A DNA stretch of 64,000 bases from assembly GCF_001748085.1 (NCBI RefSeq), contig NZ_BBZK01000011.1, forward strand, positions 1-64,000. The letters run 5' to 3'. This DNA comes from Streptomyces sp. TP-A0874. GTDB lineage: Bacteria > Actinomycetota > Actinomycetes > Streptomycetales > Streptomycetaceae. The translations under genes and the position numbers were made by a program. Shown here piece after piece: positions 8,764 through 16,861 of the stretch. Numbering within the stretch: position 1 is the stretch's first letter; the number at the start of each line of letters is the position of its first letter. A model generated the notes under the pieces. That model saw only the letters and a program-made list of their open reading frames with translations, searched no databases and was not told where the DNA came from.

Positions 8764-9336
8764 ATGGCATCAGCATCGCTCTGTCGCAATCGCCGTATCG
8801 GTTCTCTCATCGTGCTGGGCGCGCTGGCGCTGGGAGTGTCGGCCTGCTCGGACGCCGCCCAGGAGGATCCGAAGCCGTCTGAACCCAGCTCCTCCAGCCC
8901 GTCCCCCGCCGACCCCCTGGCCGCGGACAAGAAGGAGGTCCTGGCCACGGTTGCCGGGATGAGGGCTGCTCAGAATAAGGCGTACGCCAAGGCGTCGGAG
9001 AAGGGCACCGATCTGGAGACCTACACCAGCGACACGGCGCTGGGGAGGATGCGAGCGGACCTGGCCAATTACCGGGACGCCGGTCTGATTTTCCGCGGGG
9101 AGATCACCGCCTCCCAGAGCAAGGTCACCGCGATCGACGTGGAGAAGTCCCCGAAGACGGCGACGGTCACCGAGTGCGTGGACACAACCAAGTGGATCCC
9201 GGTGGATAAGGAGACCGGGAAGGAAGACCCGCTGGAAGATCAGCCCCGCAGGTACAGGGTCACCGAGTCCCTGCGCACGATCGGCGACCGGTGGGTGGTT
9301 GTGAGCTACGAGCTCGAGAAGAGCCTCCCGTGCTGA
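8764..9336 (+). CDS. Secreted lipoprotein, unknown function
   Basis: A 190-residue protein with a bacterial lipoprotein signal: positively charged start, hydrophobic core (IGSLIVLGALALGVSAC) and lipobox LGVSAC, so Cys becomes the lipidated N-terminus. A Ser/Pro-rich linker follows, then a compact domain containing LATVAGMRAAQNKAYAKASE, YRDAGLIFRGEIT and VTECVDTTKWIPVD with an NTF2-like pattern (helix, then strands ending DRWVVVSYELEK). ATG 8764 has AGGGAGGCGCG directly upstream. Such small lipoproteins are common in Streptomyces and mostly uncharacterised. It appears monocistronic. Confidence 0.85.
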   Translation: MASASLCRNRRIGSLIVLGALALGVSACSDAAQEDPKPSEPSSSSPSPADPLAADKKEVLATVAGMRAAQNKAYAKASEKGTDLETYTSDTALGRMRADLANYRDAGLIFRGEITASQSKVTAIDVEKSPKTATVTECVDTTKWIPVDKETGKEDPLEDQPRRYRVTESLRTIGDRWVVVSYELEKSLPC

Positions 9337-10086
9337 GCCGGGCACAGGTGGCGGATGTCGGCGTGGCCCTGGTGCGTTCACCGTCGCTTCGGAAGCAAAG
9401 GGGCCAGCCATCCCAGACGGCGGCATCCCTACCGCCCAACTTCCGCTGGACGCCTCAGCGCCGGACGTCAGGTTGTCGAGCGTGCGGGGCCACACCTCGT
9501 CGGACTAGTGCAGCGTGTACATGACCGGCACCGCGCGATGACAGGCGAGATAGTGGTGGCGTCCAGGCTCGCCAGCCGCCGTGCCGCGACCTGCAGAGCG
9601 ACTGCTCCAGGCACTCGTCGGTACGGACGCTCCTCGGACTCCGTGCCCCCGGCCCCGTACGCAGGCCCCGACCCACCAACGGATGACGTGCACGGCATAG
9701 CGGCTGCGTGGTCTCCCACGTCTCCGATCTGCCCGTGAACGGCGACCAGGCCACCGACGGGCGTAGCATGCCGGCTCCCGCGAAGATGTGCGCCAGCTCG
9801 TAGCCGCACGCATCACCACACAGTGGACGGACGTCCGGACCGCGGCCAAGCTCCGCCCCGTGCCACATGGGCGGCTGGGTCAGGGCATCCCCCGCAGCTC
9901 CCTCACGAGCTGGAGGAAGCACTCCAACCAGCCAACGACCGCGTACCGTGACCGGATAAGCGCGCACTGTTTGCACGGAAGGCAACCACGGTGCGGGCAC
10001 ACCCACAGGCAACGACACCCCCGGCCAGAGCGGTTCGGGAAGAAGTGTCATGGCCACGCGGTTCGCGCGTCAGGTCCGGTCGGCGG
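9337..10086. other. 750 bp without a supported gene
   Basis: Overlapping open frames on both strands are Arg/Pro/Ser-rich with no family-like segments or good starts. The region probably holds the lipoprotein terminator and decayed sequence. No RNA gene, repeat or IS end was recognised. Confidence 0.5.
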
Positions 10087-10491
10087 TCAGGTCCTGCGGT
10101 CCTCCACGCCCAGGCCCAGGGCCCGCACCACGTCCTGCACGTTCTGGAACTCCCTGCCCTCCGGAAGCCCGCTCGCCATGTCGATCAACCGGTCGGGAGC
10201 GTTGTTCTCCCGCAGGGTGTCCAGGACGACGACGCGGTCGCCCGGGAAGGCGGCAAGGCCAAGATGACGGGCCAGGTCCGAACGGACTTCCACATCGTCC
10301 TGGCTCATGCCCGGAGGAGTACCGCCGTGCAGGGCCTCGTCCGGAGCCCGACTCACCTCGGGTTGATCCTCACCCGAAGGCTCCATGTCCCGCTCCTCCT
10401 CCGCGCGTGTGGCGCGGTCAGCCTTGAGCTCACCCTGCATCTCGGCCTTCATCTCCTCGTCATGCAGCGGCCCCGTCTTGTCGCTGGCCAT
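10087..10491 (-). CDS. DUF2795 domain protein
   Basis: A 134-residue acidic protein. The N-terminal half is disordered and charged (EEMKAEMQGELKADRATRAE, MEPSGEDQPEVSRAPDEALH). The C-terminal half holds a DUF2795-type fold: VEVRSDLARHLGLAAFPGDR, VVVLDTLRENNAPDRLIDMA and FQNVQDVVRALGLGVEDRR. These proteins are abundant in actinomycetes, often with stress or conjugation-related neighbours, and lack a defined biochemical role. ATG 10491 is preceded by CTTGGAGGACTGGAC, a clear ribosome binding site that excludes the longer upstream frame. It is transcribed alone. Confidence 0.8.
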   Translation of the reverse strand: MASDKTGPLHDEEMKAEMQGELKADRATRAEEERDMEPSGEDQPEVSRAPDEALHGGTPPGMSQDDVEVRSDLARHLGLAAFPGDRVVVLDTLRENNAPDRLIDMASGLPEGREFQNVQDVVRALGLGVEDRRT

Positions 10492-10886
10492 GTCCAGTCC
10501 TCCAAGCGTCGAAGAAGAGTGATAGTCGGGGTGCCTCGCAAGAACGAGACCAAACGTCACCGGCACCCCCTGCGACTTTCGACAGCCCCCGCCCGACCGG
10601 GGCAGCGACAGCAGTAGTCCACAGACCGACCGCCCCACCCAGGCGGATACGAGACACAGAAACCCGAGGACGCCCAAGGGGCGCCTGCGGTCACAGGGAC
10701 CAGGAGCCCCCGGGCATCCCGCACGTCTCGCTCAGCCACCACATCGTCCAGCTGAGAGGACCTCCGAGGGCCGACAGGCCCCACTCGGTCATCTCACACT
10801 CGTCCAAGGCGAACCACTCCGTGGGCCCGCGAAGGCCGCTGATCACCCCACGACTGCGAAGCCTCCGCTCCAGGGGACCTTCTCGC
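10492..10886. other. Non-coding or decayed stretch
   Basis: No supported gene. A short minus-strand segment around 10720-10860 (WFALDECEMTEWGLSALGG) has protein-like composition and may be a relic, but it has no start or partner. Confidence 0.4.
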
Positions 10887-11184
10887 TCACGGCGAGGTGA
10901 GCCGGAGGGACCCGACCGCCTCCAGCTCGCGGGCACGCTCCAGCGAGCCGGCATCGACGGCGCGCAAGCCGCCGGCGGTGACCACACCGGCCAGCAGGGA
11001 TTTGGCGTCGGCGTCATCGCCGGCGACGAGGACGGTGGTGGGGCGCTCACCGACAGTGCTGGAGGCCAGAGTGGCGGCGAAGGTCGGACCTGCCGAGCAG
11101 GTCGACAGTGCTGCCGCCCTTGGTGGCGACAGTGGCGATGGCCCGGCCCATGGAGCCGGACCCGATGATGCTGAGCTGTGCCAT
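10887..11184 (-). pseudogene. NADPH-dependent F420 reductase-like relic
   Basis: ATG 11184, with GGGAG 5 bases upstream, begins MAQLSIIGSGSMGRAIATVA, a Rossmann GxGxxG NADP-binding motif, then TKGGSTVDLLGRSD. A frame change near 11080 moves the rest into another frame (TVGERPTTVLVAGDDADAKS, LAGVVTAGGLRAVDAGSLER, ARELEAVG). These are pieces of the F420H2:NADP+ oxidoreductase-like family, but the central hydride-transfer part (about 100 residues in an intact ~210-residue protein) is missing. It is therefore a deletion-plus-frameshift pseudogene. An intact copy would shuttle hydride between F420 and NADP. Confidence 0.75.
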
Positions 11185-11715
11185 GACGACTCCCGAGGAG
11201 GATCGAAGCGACAAATAGTTGCTGTTGTTGACAATCACGCCATACCGGAAAGATCGTAGTGACAAGTTTCCGCCTGGGAGAAACAGCGCCGTGGACACAC
11301 GATGTCTGGAGGACGAGGAAAAGGCAGCCGGGGTGCGCCGAATGGCGGTACCGGAACCGCTGCCCGGAGCACTCGACCCGCGGCTCCACTACAACGCCGG
11401 GCTGACGCACTCCGACCACCGCACCCCGGCGACCTGTCGGAACGGCCCGGGCGCCCCCTGCGGACGGCGTGGAGTCCCACCTCGTAGCCAGCAACGAACT
11501 CGTCGAGCCGTGTCGCGATGACACGAAACCGCTTGAGCCGGCCGAAGCAGCCTCCGACAGCGTTGTAGGGCTTGCAGAGGGCACGGTCGAAGAGCCGTGG
11601 CCCCGCTCCCCCGCGTCGCACGCGGCCGGTCTCCCCTGAGGACAGCCCGGTACGTGAGTGGCGCTGGTTGCGGGGGATGGTCTGGTCGGGGCCGGCTGAG
11701 TACTGGCTCTTGGCG
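11185..11715. other. AT-richer upstream region, no gene
   Basis: Bases 11210-11275 are unusually A/T-rich for the window (AAATAGTTGCTGTTGTTGAC). This probably represents the old promoter of the F420 reductase relic. The remainder to 11715 has only shadow frames. Confidence 0.4.
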
Positions 11716-12132
11716 CCTGAACTTCGTCGTGGTAGTCGGCGGTAAGCCCGTGGGCAGGATCTGATCGGCATCGACTTCGCCAGGTTCGGCAAGGTGACCA
11801 CTTTCGCCTGACTCAGCCCGGATGTGCGCGGTGGCGGGTTGGGGAAGGAGATGGCGCCAGGCGTGCCGCATCCGCCCTTCGGAGGGCTGGGTGCCGGTGG
11901 GGCCGGCAGTGATGCGTTCGTCGACAACCATGCCTCGAACCGTGCCTCTGAGGCCCTGGGGTATGTGCCAAACGGTGTCTCCTGGGACACTCGGCGGGGC
12001 GAGCGGGCACAGATCGAATGCTGGCCGTTGACCTACGAGGACTGGACCAAGGAGCGGCGTGACGACATCGAACTCGTCGCAGTCGCCGACTGCCTGCCAG
12101 CTCTCAAAATCCACCCGCCCCCGCCGACATAG
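11716..12132 (+). pseudogene. GNAT N-acetyltransferase, degraded
   Basis: Bases 11716-11815 encode FVVVVGGKPVGR, then after a small deletion DLIGIDFARFGKVTTFA and a stop. From 11824 the frame resumes with GLGAGGAGSDAFVDNHASNR and SEALGYVPNGVSWDTRRGER, the acetyl-CoA-proximal C-terminus of GNAT acetyltransferases of the RimJ/RimL type, followed by WTKERRDDIELVAVADCLP. At least one deletion and one stop interrupt it, and the N-terminal ~70 residues cannot be found. It is a non-functional relic. Confidence 0.7.
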
Positions 12133-12165
12133 GGACACTGTTGGCGAATCCGGGGCCTGGACGTG

Positions 12166-12207
12166 ACGTCGGCCTTCGTGACCCGTTGTGGTCGTGAAGG
12201 CCGACGT
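12166..12207. repeat. 12-bp perfect inverted repeat before IS1182 relic
   Basis: ACGTCGGCCTTC (12166-12177) pairs with GAAGGCCGACGT (12196-12207) over an 18-base loop, 15-21 bp before the candidate starts of the IS1182-type transposase. A hairpin here would occlude the transposase ribosome binding site (GGGGAGG), a common way to limit transposase translation from outside transcripts. Confidence 0.5.
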
Positions 12208-12221
12208 TGTATTTGGGGAGG

Positions 12222-12690
12222 GTGTCGGTGTCTCTGCACACCAGGAAGGTCGACGGGGTTCCTGAGGAGACGGCCCGGGTGGCACGGGCTGCGTTCCCGA
12301 AAGGCAGCCTGGCGATGCGGATCCGAGACGAGTTGGGCGAACTCTTCCAGGACGCGGACTTCGCCGGGCTGTATCCGAGCAGGGGGAAGCCGGCGTGTCG
12401 CCGGGCAGGCTGGCGCTGGTGTCGGTCATGCAGTTCGCCGAAGAGCTTTCGGATCGGCAGGCCGCGGACGCCCTGCGCGGACGGCTGGACTGGAAGTACC
12501 TCCTCGGGCTGGAGCTGGCCGATCCGGGGTTCGACCACTCGGTCCTCACCGAGTTCAGGGACCGGCTGATCGCGGGAGACGCGGGGGCCAGCTTCTGGGC
12601 CGGGTCCTTGAGGCCGCCATGGAGCATGGCGGCCTCAAGGCTGGTGGCCGGGCCCGCACGAACTCCACGATCGTGCTGTCTGCCGCGCGG
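12222..12690 (+). pseudogene. IS1182-family transposase, N-terminal fragment with frameshifts
   Basis: GTG 12222 or 12228 after GGGGAGG begins VSLHTRKVDGVPEETARVAR, AAFPKGSLAMRIRDELGELF and FAGLYPSRGKPA. After a lost base near 12395 it continues in another frame with VMQFAEELSDRQAADALRGR, LDWKYLLGLELADPGFDHSV and LTEFRDRLI, the DUF772 domain of IS1182/IS5-like transposases. A second frame change near 12590 gives LLGRVLEAAMEHGGLKAGGR and TNSTIVLSAARQ, after which homology ends. The catalytic DDE domain is missing, so it is a dead 5' fragment. Confidence 0.8.
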
Positions 12691-13136
12691 CAGATCAACG
12701 TGCCCGCCTCGGGCTCACGCCGAGGCCGGGTGCCTCACTCGTGTATGGCCCACCGCCCAGGCCGGTGGAGCTGTCGGGTGATCCGCCTCCGTGGCGGCCG
12801 GCCACGGCTTCCGGACCGGCACGGTAGGGAGGAACCGGACCACGGCTCGGGCCCGGTTGGTGTTGCTGTTCCGCGGCACCGTCCGATGCGCGTGGAGCGA
12901 CTACGAGTTGAGCGCGACGCTGCACCCGGACCACGCCGAGGGAACGCTGCTCGGGGAAGTGCCTCGGTCTGCCAGGACCTGCCTGTCGCTGAGCAGAGGT
13001 GTGACCCTGACCCGTTGCCGTGTACCTGTAAATTGTGCGACTCTCGGACGTCCGTGGAGTGGACGGGGGCTCATCTCCAGAGGCGATCCGCAGCCCCTCG
13101 TCGGCTCCCAACACGATCGAACCAGGGAGACAAAGC
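12691..13136. other. Leader region of the secreted protein gene
   Basis: No gene is supported between the IS1182 fragment and the secreted protein. It should contain the latter's promoter; no convincing -35/-10 pair stands out. AGGGAGA at 13124-13130 is the ribosome binding site of the next gene. Confidence 0.45.
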
Positions 13137-13691
13137 GTGCAGACCCCCCACAGACGCCTCTTCAGCCGTACCCGGCTCGGTGCCGCCGCCGTGGCCGTCG
13201 GCGCCACCCTCGCCTTGGCGGTACCCGGCGTCGCCCACGCCGCCCAGAGCGGCACGACCGATGTCGGCGCCATGGCGAAGCTGACCCACGCGCAGGCCAC
13301 CGCCAAGTTCAAGGCCAAGGGCATCACCTGGAGTTCCAGTGGTGGTTGCTCCGACCGCAACAAGTCGAACTGCACCTCGTTCGACCAGATCAACTCGGCC
13401 ACCGTGGACGGTGTGATCACCCTCAAGTCGGCCAGCGGCTGCGCGATCCGGCTCACCGGCGGGACCGAGACCGGCCACGCCAGCGGCACCTACAGCCACT
13501 GGAACGGCTACAAGGTCGACATCGGCATGACCAGCTGCCTGACCAGCTACATCAAGAACCACTTCAGCTCGATCGGCGGCTCGAAGTGGAAGTCCGCCAG
13601 TGGCAACGTCTACTACAACGAAAGCAACCACTGGGACGTGACCTACTACAACTGCGGCGGCTGCCTAGCCCCCAACCGCGCCGGCATCTGA
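13137..13691 (+). CDS. Secreted protein, M15-like zinc peptidase candidate
   Basis: A 184-residue precursor starting at GTG 13137 with AGGGAGA upstream. The Sec signal peptide has arginines (HRRLFSRTRLGA), a hydrophobic core and cleavage after VAHA. The mature domain has cysteine pairs (GGCSDRNKSNC, SCLTSY, NCGGC) suited to extracellular disulfides. The motif ETGHASGTYSHWNGYKVDI plus a late NHWDVTYYNC resembles the H-x(n)-D...H-W zinc-ligand layout of M15 D-Ala-D-Ala/VanY-type peptidases. If so it would cut peptidoglycan peptides in the wall. The sequence is distant, so this assignment is tentative and a non-catalytic relative is possible. A strong hairpin follows the stop. Confidence 0.7.
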   Translation: MQTPHRRLFSRTRLGAAAVAVGATLALAVPGVAHAAQSGTTDVGAMAKLTHAQATAKFKAKGITWSSSGGCSDRNKSNCTSFDQINSATVDGVITLKSASGCAIRLTGGTETGHASGTYSHWNGYKVDIGMTSCLTSYIKNHFSSIGGSKWKSASGNVYYNESNHWDVTYYNCGGCLAPNRAGI

Positions 13692-13719
13692 CGGCGAACA
13701 CCCCGCCCTAACGGCGAGC

Positions 13720-13756
13720 CTGGCCGCCGCACCGTCGACCACGGTGCGGCGGCCAG
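13720..13756. terminator. 15-bp perfect hairpin terminator
   Basis: CTGGCCGCCGCACCG (13720-13734) and CGGTGCGGCGGCCAG (13742-13756) pair perfectly around a 7-base loop, 29 bp after the stop of the secreted protein gene. This is a typical actinomycete intrinsic terminator without a U-run. Confidence 0.8.
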
Positions 13757-14092
13757 TGTGGAACCGCACCGCGCCCCGGGAAGCCACCGTGACGCGCTGG
13801 TGCGCGGAAGAGTAACGCCCATCACCGCGCCCGCGCTCCCCCATCCACCTGGCCGCCAACTCAGCAGCGGCCGCCCGCAGACCATCTGACCTCACACCTG
13901 TCGAGCGGAAGTGTGCCAGCACGTACGGCCCTTCCGGGCAGACCGCAGCCGCCGACGGCGCCCTCGCGGACTGGCTGCTCGTCCGCCACCGGTAGCCCAC
14001 CTGCCGTACCGGAGCGACCCGGCCGAAGAACGATGGCCTGTTCATCGAGCCACCGCGTGTCGAGTGGGAACAGGACGGGTATATGTGAGCAG

Positions 14093-14749
14093 ATGCTCAC
14101 TCTGTTCATATCGGTCTTCGGTGGAATTGCAGCGGTGGTCCTCCTCACCGTCCTCATCCTGCTTCCTGGGGAACGGCGTTTGCGGCGGAAGGGGGAGGAG
14201 GAGAACAACGGACGCCGGGCGGCTGCCGAAGCGGCCGGCTGGCGGATCGTCGAGGAAACATCGGAGCTACCGGCCTTGGTGCGCCGCGACGCGCGCGACA
14301 AGAGCACGTGGCTGCTGGCCCACAAGCACGTCGACAACGTCGACATATGGGTCGCCTGCCAGGAGGGAGTCGGAGGGGGAGTCGGGGGGCTCACCACTCA
14401 GCGCTCACTCATCGCCCACCTGCGACCCAAGGACGGCGCTGAGGAACTGCCCGAGTTATGGCTGAACCAGCACGACCCCTTCATTCCGCGGTTCTGGAAG
14501 AAGCTCGGCGCCTTCGATCGCCGCTACACCATCCACCCCCACAAGCAGCGTCAGCTAGTGACCGAGGACATCCGCACCCTGACGGTGAAGCTGGGACCGA
14601 GGAGATGGTCTCTTCGAGACGGCATTCTGACCGTGTTCTTCAACGACCGTACCGTCCCCAGCGACCTCCAGCATCGCCAACTCATCACCCTTCTCAGGCA
14701 GCTGACCGTATTGACCGGTCCCGAGGCCACACCAGGTCCTCGGACCTGA
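14093..14749 (+). CDS. Single-pass membrane protein, unknown function
   Basis: A 218-residue protein. A single hydrophobic segment occupies residues 2-25 (LTLFISVFGGIAAVVLLTVL), then a basic stop-transfer (RRLRRKG) and a soluble domain of about 190 residues: RRAAAEAAGWRIVEETSELP, WLLAHKHVDNVDIWVACQEG, LWLNQHDPFIPRFWKKLGAF, DRRYTIHPHKQRQLVTEDIR. The C-terminal HRQLITLLRQLTVLTG looks like an amphipathic helix. Topology is probably N-out with a large cytoplasmic domain. No known family is evident. ATG 14093 has only a weak upstream purine stretch. Confidence 0.65.
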   Translation: MLTLFISVFGGIAAVVLLTVLILLPGERRLRRKGEEENNGRRAAAEAAGWRIVEETSELPALVRRDARDKSTWLLAHKHVDNVDIWVACQEGVGGGVGGLTTQRSLIAHLRPKDGAEELPELWLNQHDPFIPRFWKKLGAFDRRYTIHPHKQRQLVTEDIRTLTVKLGPRRWSLRDGILTVFFNDRTVPSDLQHRQLITLLRQLTVLTGPEATPGPRT

Positions 14750-15301
14750 GGGACCCCTGCGGGGAACGACAGCGCCCAGGCAGGTCCGGCACCGTCAGAC
14801 CGGGAGGGGTATCCGACCCCCGGGTTCGACACCCGGCCTGCGCGAGGACCACCACGTCTTCCCGCCGGCCAGAACCTGCTCGACGAGCGCACGAATCGTC
14901 ATATACGAGTGGTGACGGGTCGCAGATCAGTGGACGACACATCCCAGCGGCCCAGCAGTGGAGCCCACCAAGGCGAGCCGTTCTCCCCAGGGCAGGCGCA
15001 TGGGCAACTCGGGCAGAGCGTCAGCACCGCTACCTGACAAGACCTGCGTGGTCACTGCCGCTCACCCGGACGACGCCATGGGGACGAGGCCCCTACAACT
15101 GCGGAACCGGCAGCAGGACCGCTCCGACGCGGACGCGGGAATCGATGACTCCTGGATTGAGGGAAGCTGCCGCCCCTGCCCATGCCCCGCAAGGCGCCAC
15201 CGAGCACCCACCAGAGCTGAACACAGACACCCAACCGTCACCGGTAGGCATGAGGTTCCCTTCAGGCGCGGTGACGGGCTGGCTGCGATAGTGAGAGCGG
15301 T
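14750..15301. other. No gene; contains a tRNA T-arm-like hairpin
   Basis: There is no supported coding sequence in 552 bp. At 14820-14836, CCGGG-TTCGACA-CCCGG has the exact stem, loop and conserved bases of a tRNA T-arm. No matching acceptor, D-arm or anticodon arm could be folded around it, so it is at most a tRNA 3'-end fragment such as an attachment-site remnant. Confidence 0.35.
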
Positions 15302-15749
15302 TCAGCCGGTCGTGCTGGTCGAGATGAGCGGGAATGCGGTCAGGACCTGCTGGAGGTTCAGAGCCTCGCGGGGGACAGTCGCCGTCGGAGGTACCGACGG
15401 CGGGGGCTGGAAGTCGATCAACACGGTGGCGAGATCGCCGTAGCGGTGCGCGAGGGCTGTGAACGGGGCGAGGCTGACCGAACAGTCACCGCCGAGGTGG
15501 TGATCCGCGCCGGGTCGTGGCGGCGGATGATGTCCAGGCCGTCGTCACCGAGGGAACGGGGACGGTCTCGGTGGGCCTTCGTGCTCGGGCAGCATCGCCT
15601 GGAGGATCCGGTTGCCGGCGACGAGCGGGGTGGAGAACGGGAACTCCGGCACAGGAGCTGACCGCCCCGGCGCCCTGCCACTCCGGCCAGACGAGCCGCA
15701 GACTCCTGCCGCCGCTGGTGCCGGCGCCGGCGGGCGTGGAGATCGTCAT
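15302..15749 (-). pseudogene. Arginase/agmatinase-family relic
   Basis: ATG 15749, after GGAAGGAACCCCGC, starts MTISTPAGAGTSGG then RSLRLVWPEWQGAGA, the N-terminus of a Streptomyces arginase-family ureohydrolase. Successive frame changes carry the rest: VPEFPFSTPLVAGNRILQAM with LPEHEG, GDDGLDIIRRHDPARITT, and CSVSLAPFTALAHRYGDLAT with VLIDF. The conserved metal-binding DSHxD region is replaced by unrelated residues and the frame ends at 15302 after about 145 residues, against ~280-300 in intact enzymes. It is a multiply frameshifted, truncated pseudogene. Confidence 0.75.
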
Positions 15750-15829
15750 GCGGGGTTCCTTCCGTGCGCTGGCGCGCGCCCCCCCCCCCGGCCTCGGAAC
15801 AGCCATCCCGGGCTACGGTGCCCTGCACA

Positions 15830-16099
15830 TCAGGAAGCCTCGAACTGATGGGCGGGGCCACCGCGCCACTCCACCCACTGCGGGTCGTCCAAGATGGTCT
15901 CGGGGTCGGCGACGCCGGCGTCCTCGAGGAACACGACCAGGTCACGGTCGCTGTAGGCCGTGCCGAGGATCTCGTCCCGACCATGGCTGTGCACGGTGAC
16001 TCTCCGGCCGCCCCTGCGGGACGGGCGGTGCACGGTGATCGGTGCGCTGGCCACGCCTCCCAGCGTGCCTCGGGACGGTCCGATGGGCGAGCCGACCAT
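15830..16099 (-). CDS. Small conserved hypothetical protein
   Basis: An 89-residue frame whose C-terminal ~55 residues are well-ordered and protein-like: RRVTVHSHGRDEILGTAYSD, RDLVVFLEDAGVADPETILD and DPQWVEWRGGPAHQFEAS. The first 30 residues (from ATG 16099) look less conserved, so a GTG start just before VTVHSHGR is possible. There is no signal, membrane segment or known motif. It lies alone between an arginase relic and a non-coding stretch. Confidence 0.55.
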   Translation of the reverse strand: MVGSPIGPSRGTLGGVASAPITVHRPSRRGGRRVTVHSHGRDEILGTAYSDRDLVVFLEDAGVADPETILDDPQWVEWRGGPAHQFEAS

Positions 16100-16861
16100 G
16101 ACCGGTCAGGGAAGGACACCGGTGTCGCTCCCTTGGCCCGTCCGGTGGTTTCGAGCAGCTGGTCAGTGTCCCGTCGACCAGGCAGGCCCAGAGCGATTCC
16201 CGCGTGTGAGTGGGTGACGAGAGCTGGGGCGCGGGGCCAGCACAGCCGCGAGCGGTGGCGTTCGAGGAGTCCTGCCTCCTCCGCGGCGGCGGAAGGTGAG
16301 GTGCTGTGGTCTGGCGCGGCAGGCGGGGCGGTGAACGGGCCGGGGCTTCGCCCTCCGGCGGAAGGCGCAGCCTGCACGCTGGAGCGTTGACGTCGCTTCC
16401 GCCTCCGGGCGAGGGACGGTCGGCCAGGAGCCGGCCGATGCCGAGCCCGAGGGCCGTTCACCCGACCAGCCTTCCAGCCGCCGACAACGCGGGCGTTACC
16501 GAGGGTCGCTCTCGGGCTTGCCCGCGTTGTCGGTCGTCGTGGCTTACCGGGGTCAGGTGAGGAAGTAGGAGCCGGGTGTCGCCGTCCTTCTGCTGGGCAG
16601 GGCGGTAGCCGCTCTGGTGCCGCGCTCGGTGCCGATCCGCGCCTGCGCGTGCTCATCGCGCGGGTGCTCCGGGGAAGGAGCGAACCGCTCGATCGGCAGG
16701 CGGGAGGAAGGCCAGCTCCAGACCGTTGTCGATAGGTTCGCACCTCGGCAGACAGGGTCCTGCCGGTTCGACCGCGGTCGGCGGGAGTGATCAGCCGAAA
16801 CCGAGATCATGACTGGATGAAGGCCCTGACGATCGACGTGCGATCTTTGACGCTCCGTGTG
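16100..16861. other. Intergenic region downstream of the terephthalate operon
   Basis: 762 bp with only shadow open frames. It holds one long hairpin (16481-16533). It probably contains the 3' end of the tpa transcript and decayed sequence. Confidence 0.5.
16481..16533. terminator. Long hairpin, 14-bp perfect outer stem
   Basis: CCGACAACGCGGGC (16481-16494) pairs with GCCCGCGTTGTCGG (16520-16533). A second 5-bp stem, CCGAG (16499-16503) with CTCGG (16511-16515), sits inside the loop. It could terminate the minus-strand tpa transcript about 330 bp past its last gene. Confidence 0.5.

Noticed and set aside
14780..14850. Possible tRNA gene around the T-arm-like hairpin
   Set aside because: Only the T-arm (14820-14836) fits; no acceptor stem, anticodon arm or D-arm of tRNA geometry could be drawn around it.
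15779..15790. Poly-C run as a slippage or phase-variation site
   Set aside because: It lies upstream of an already degraded arginase relic and within no intact reading frame, so phase variation has no target.
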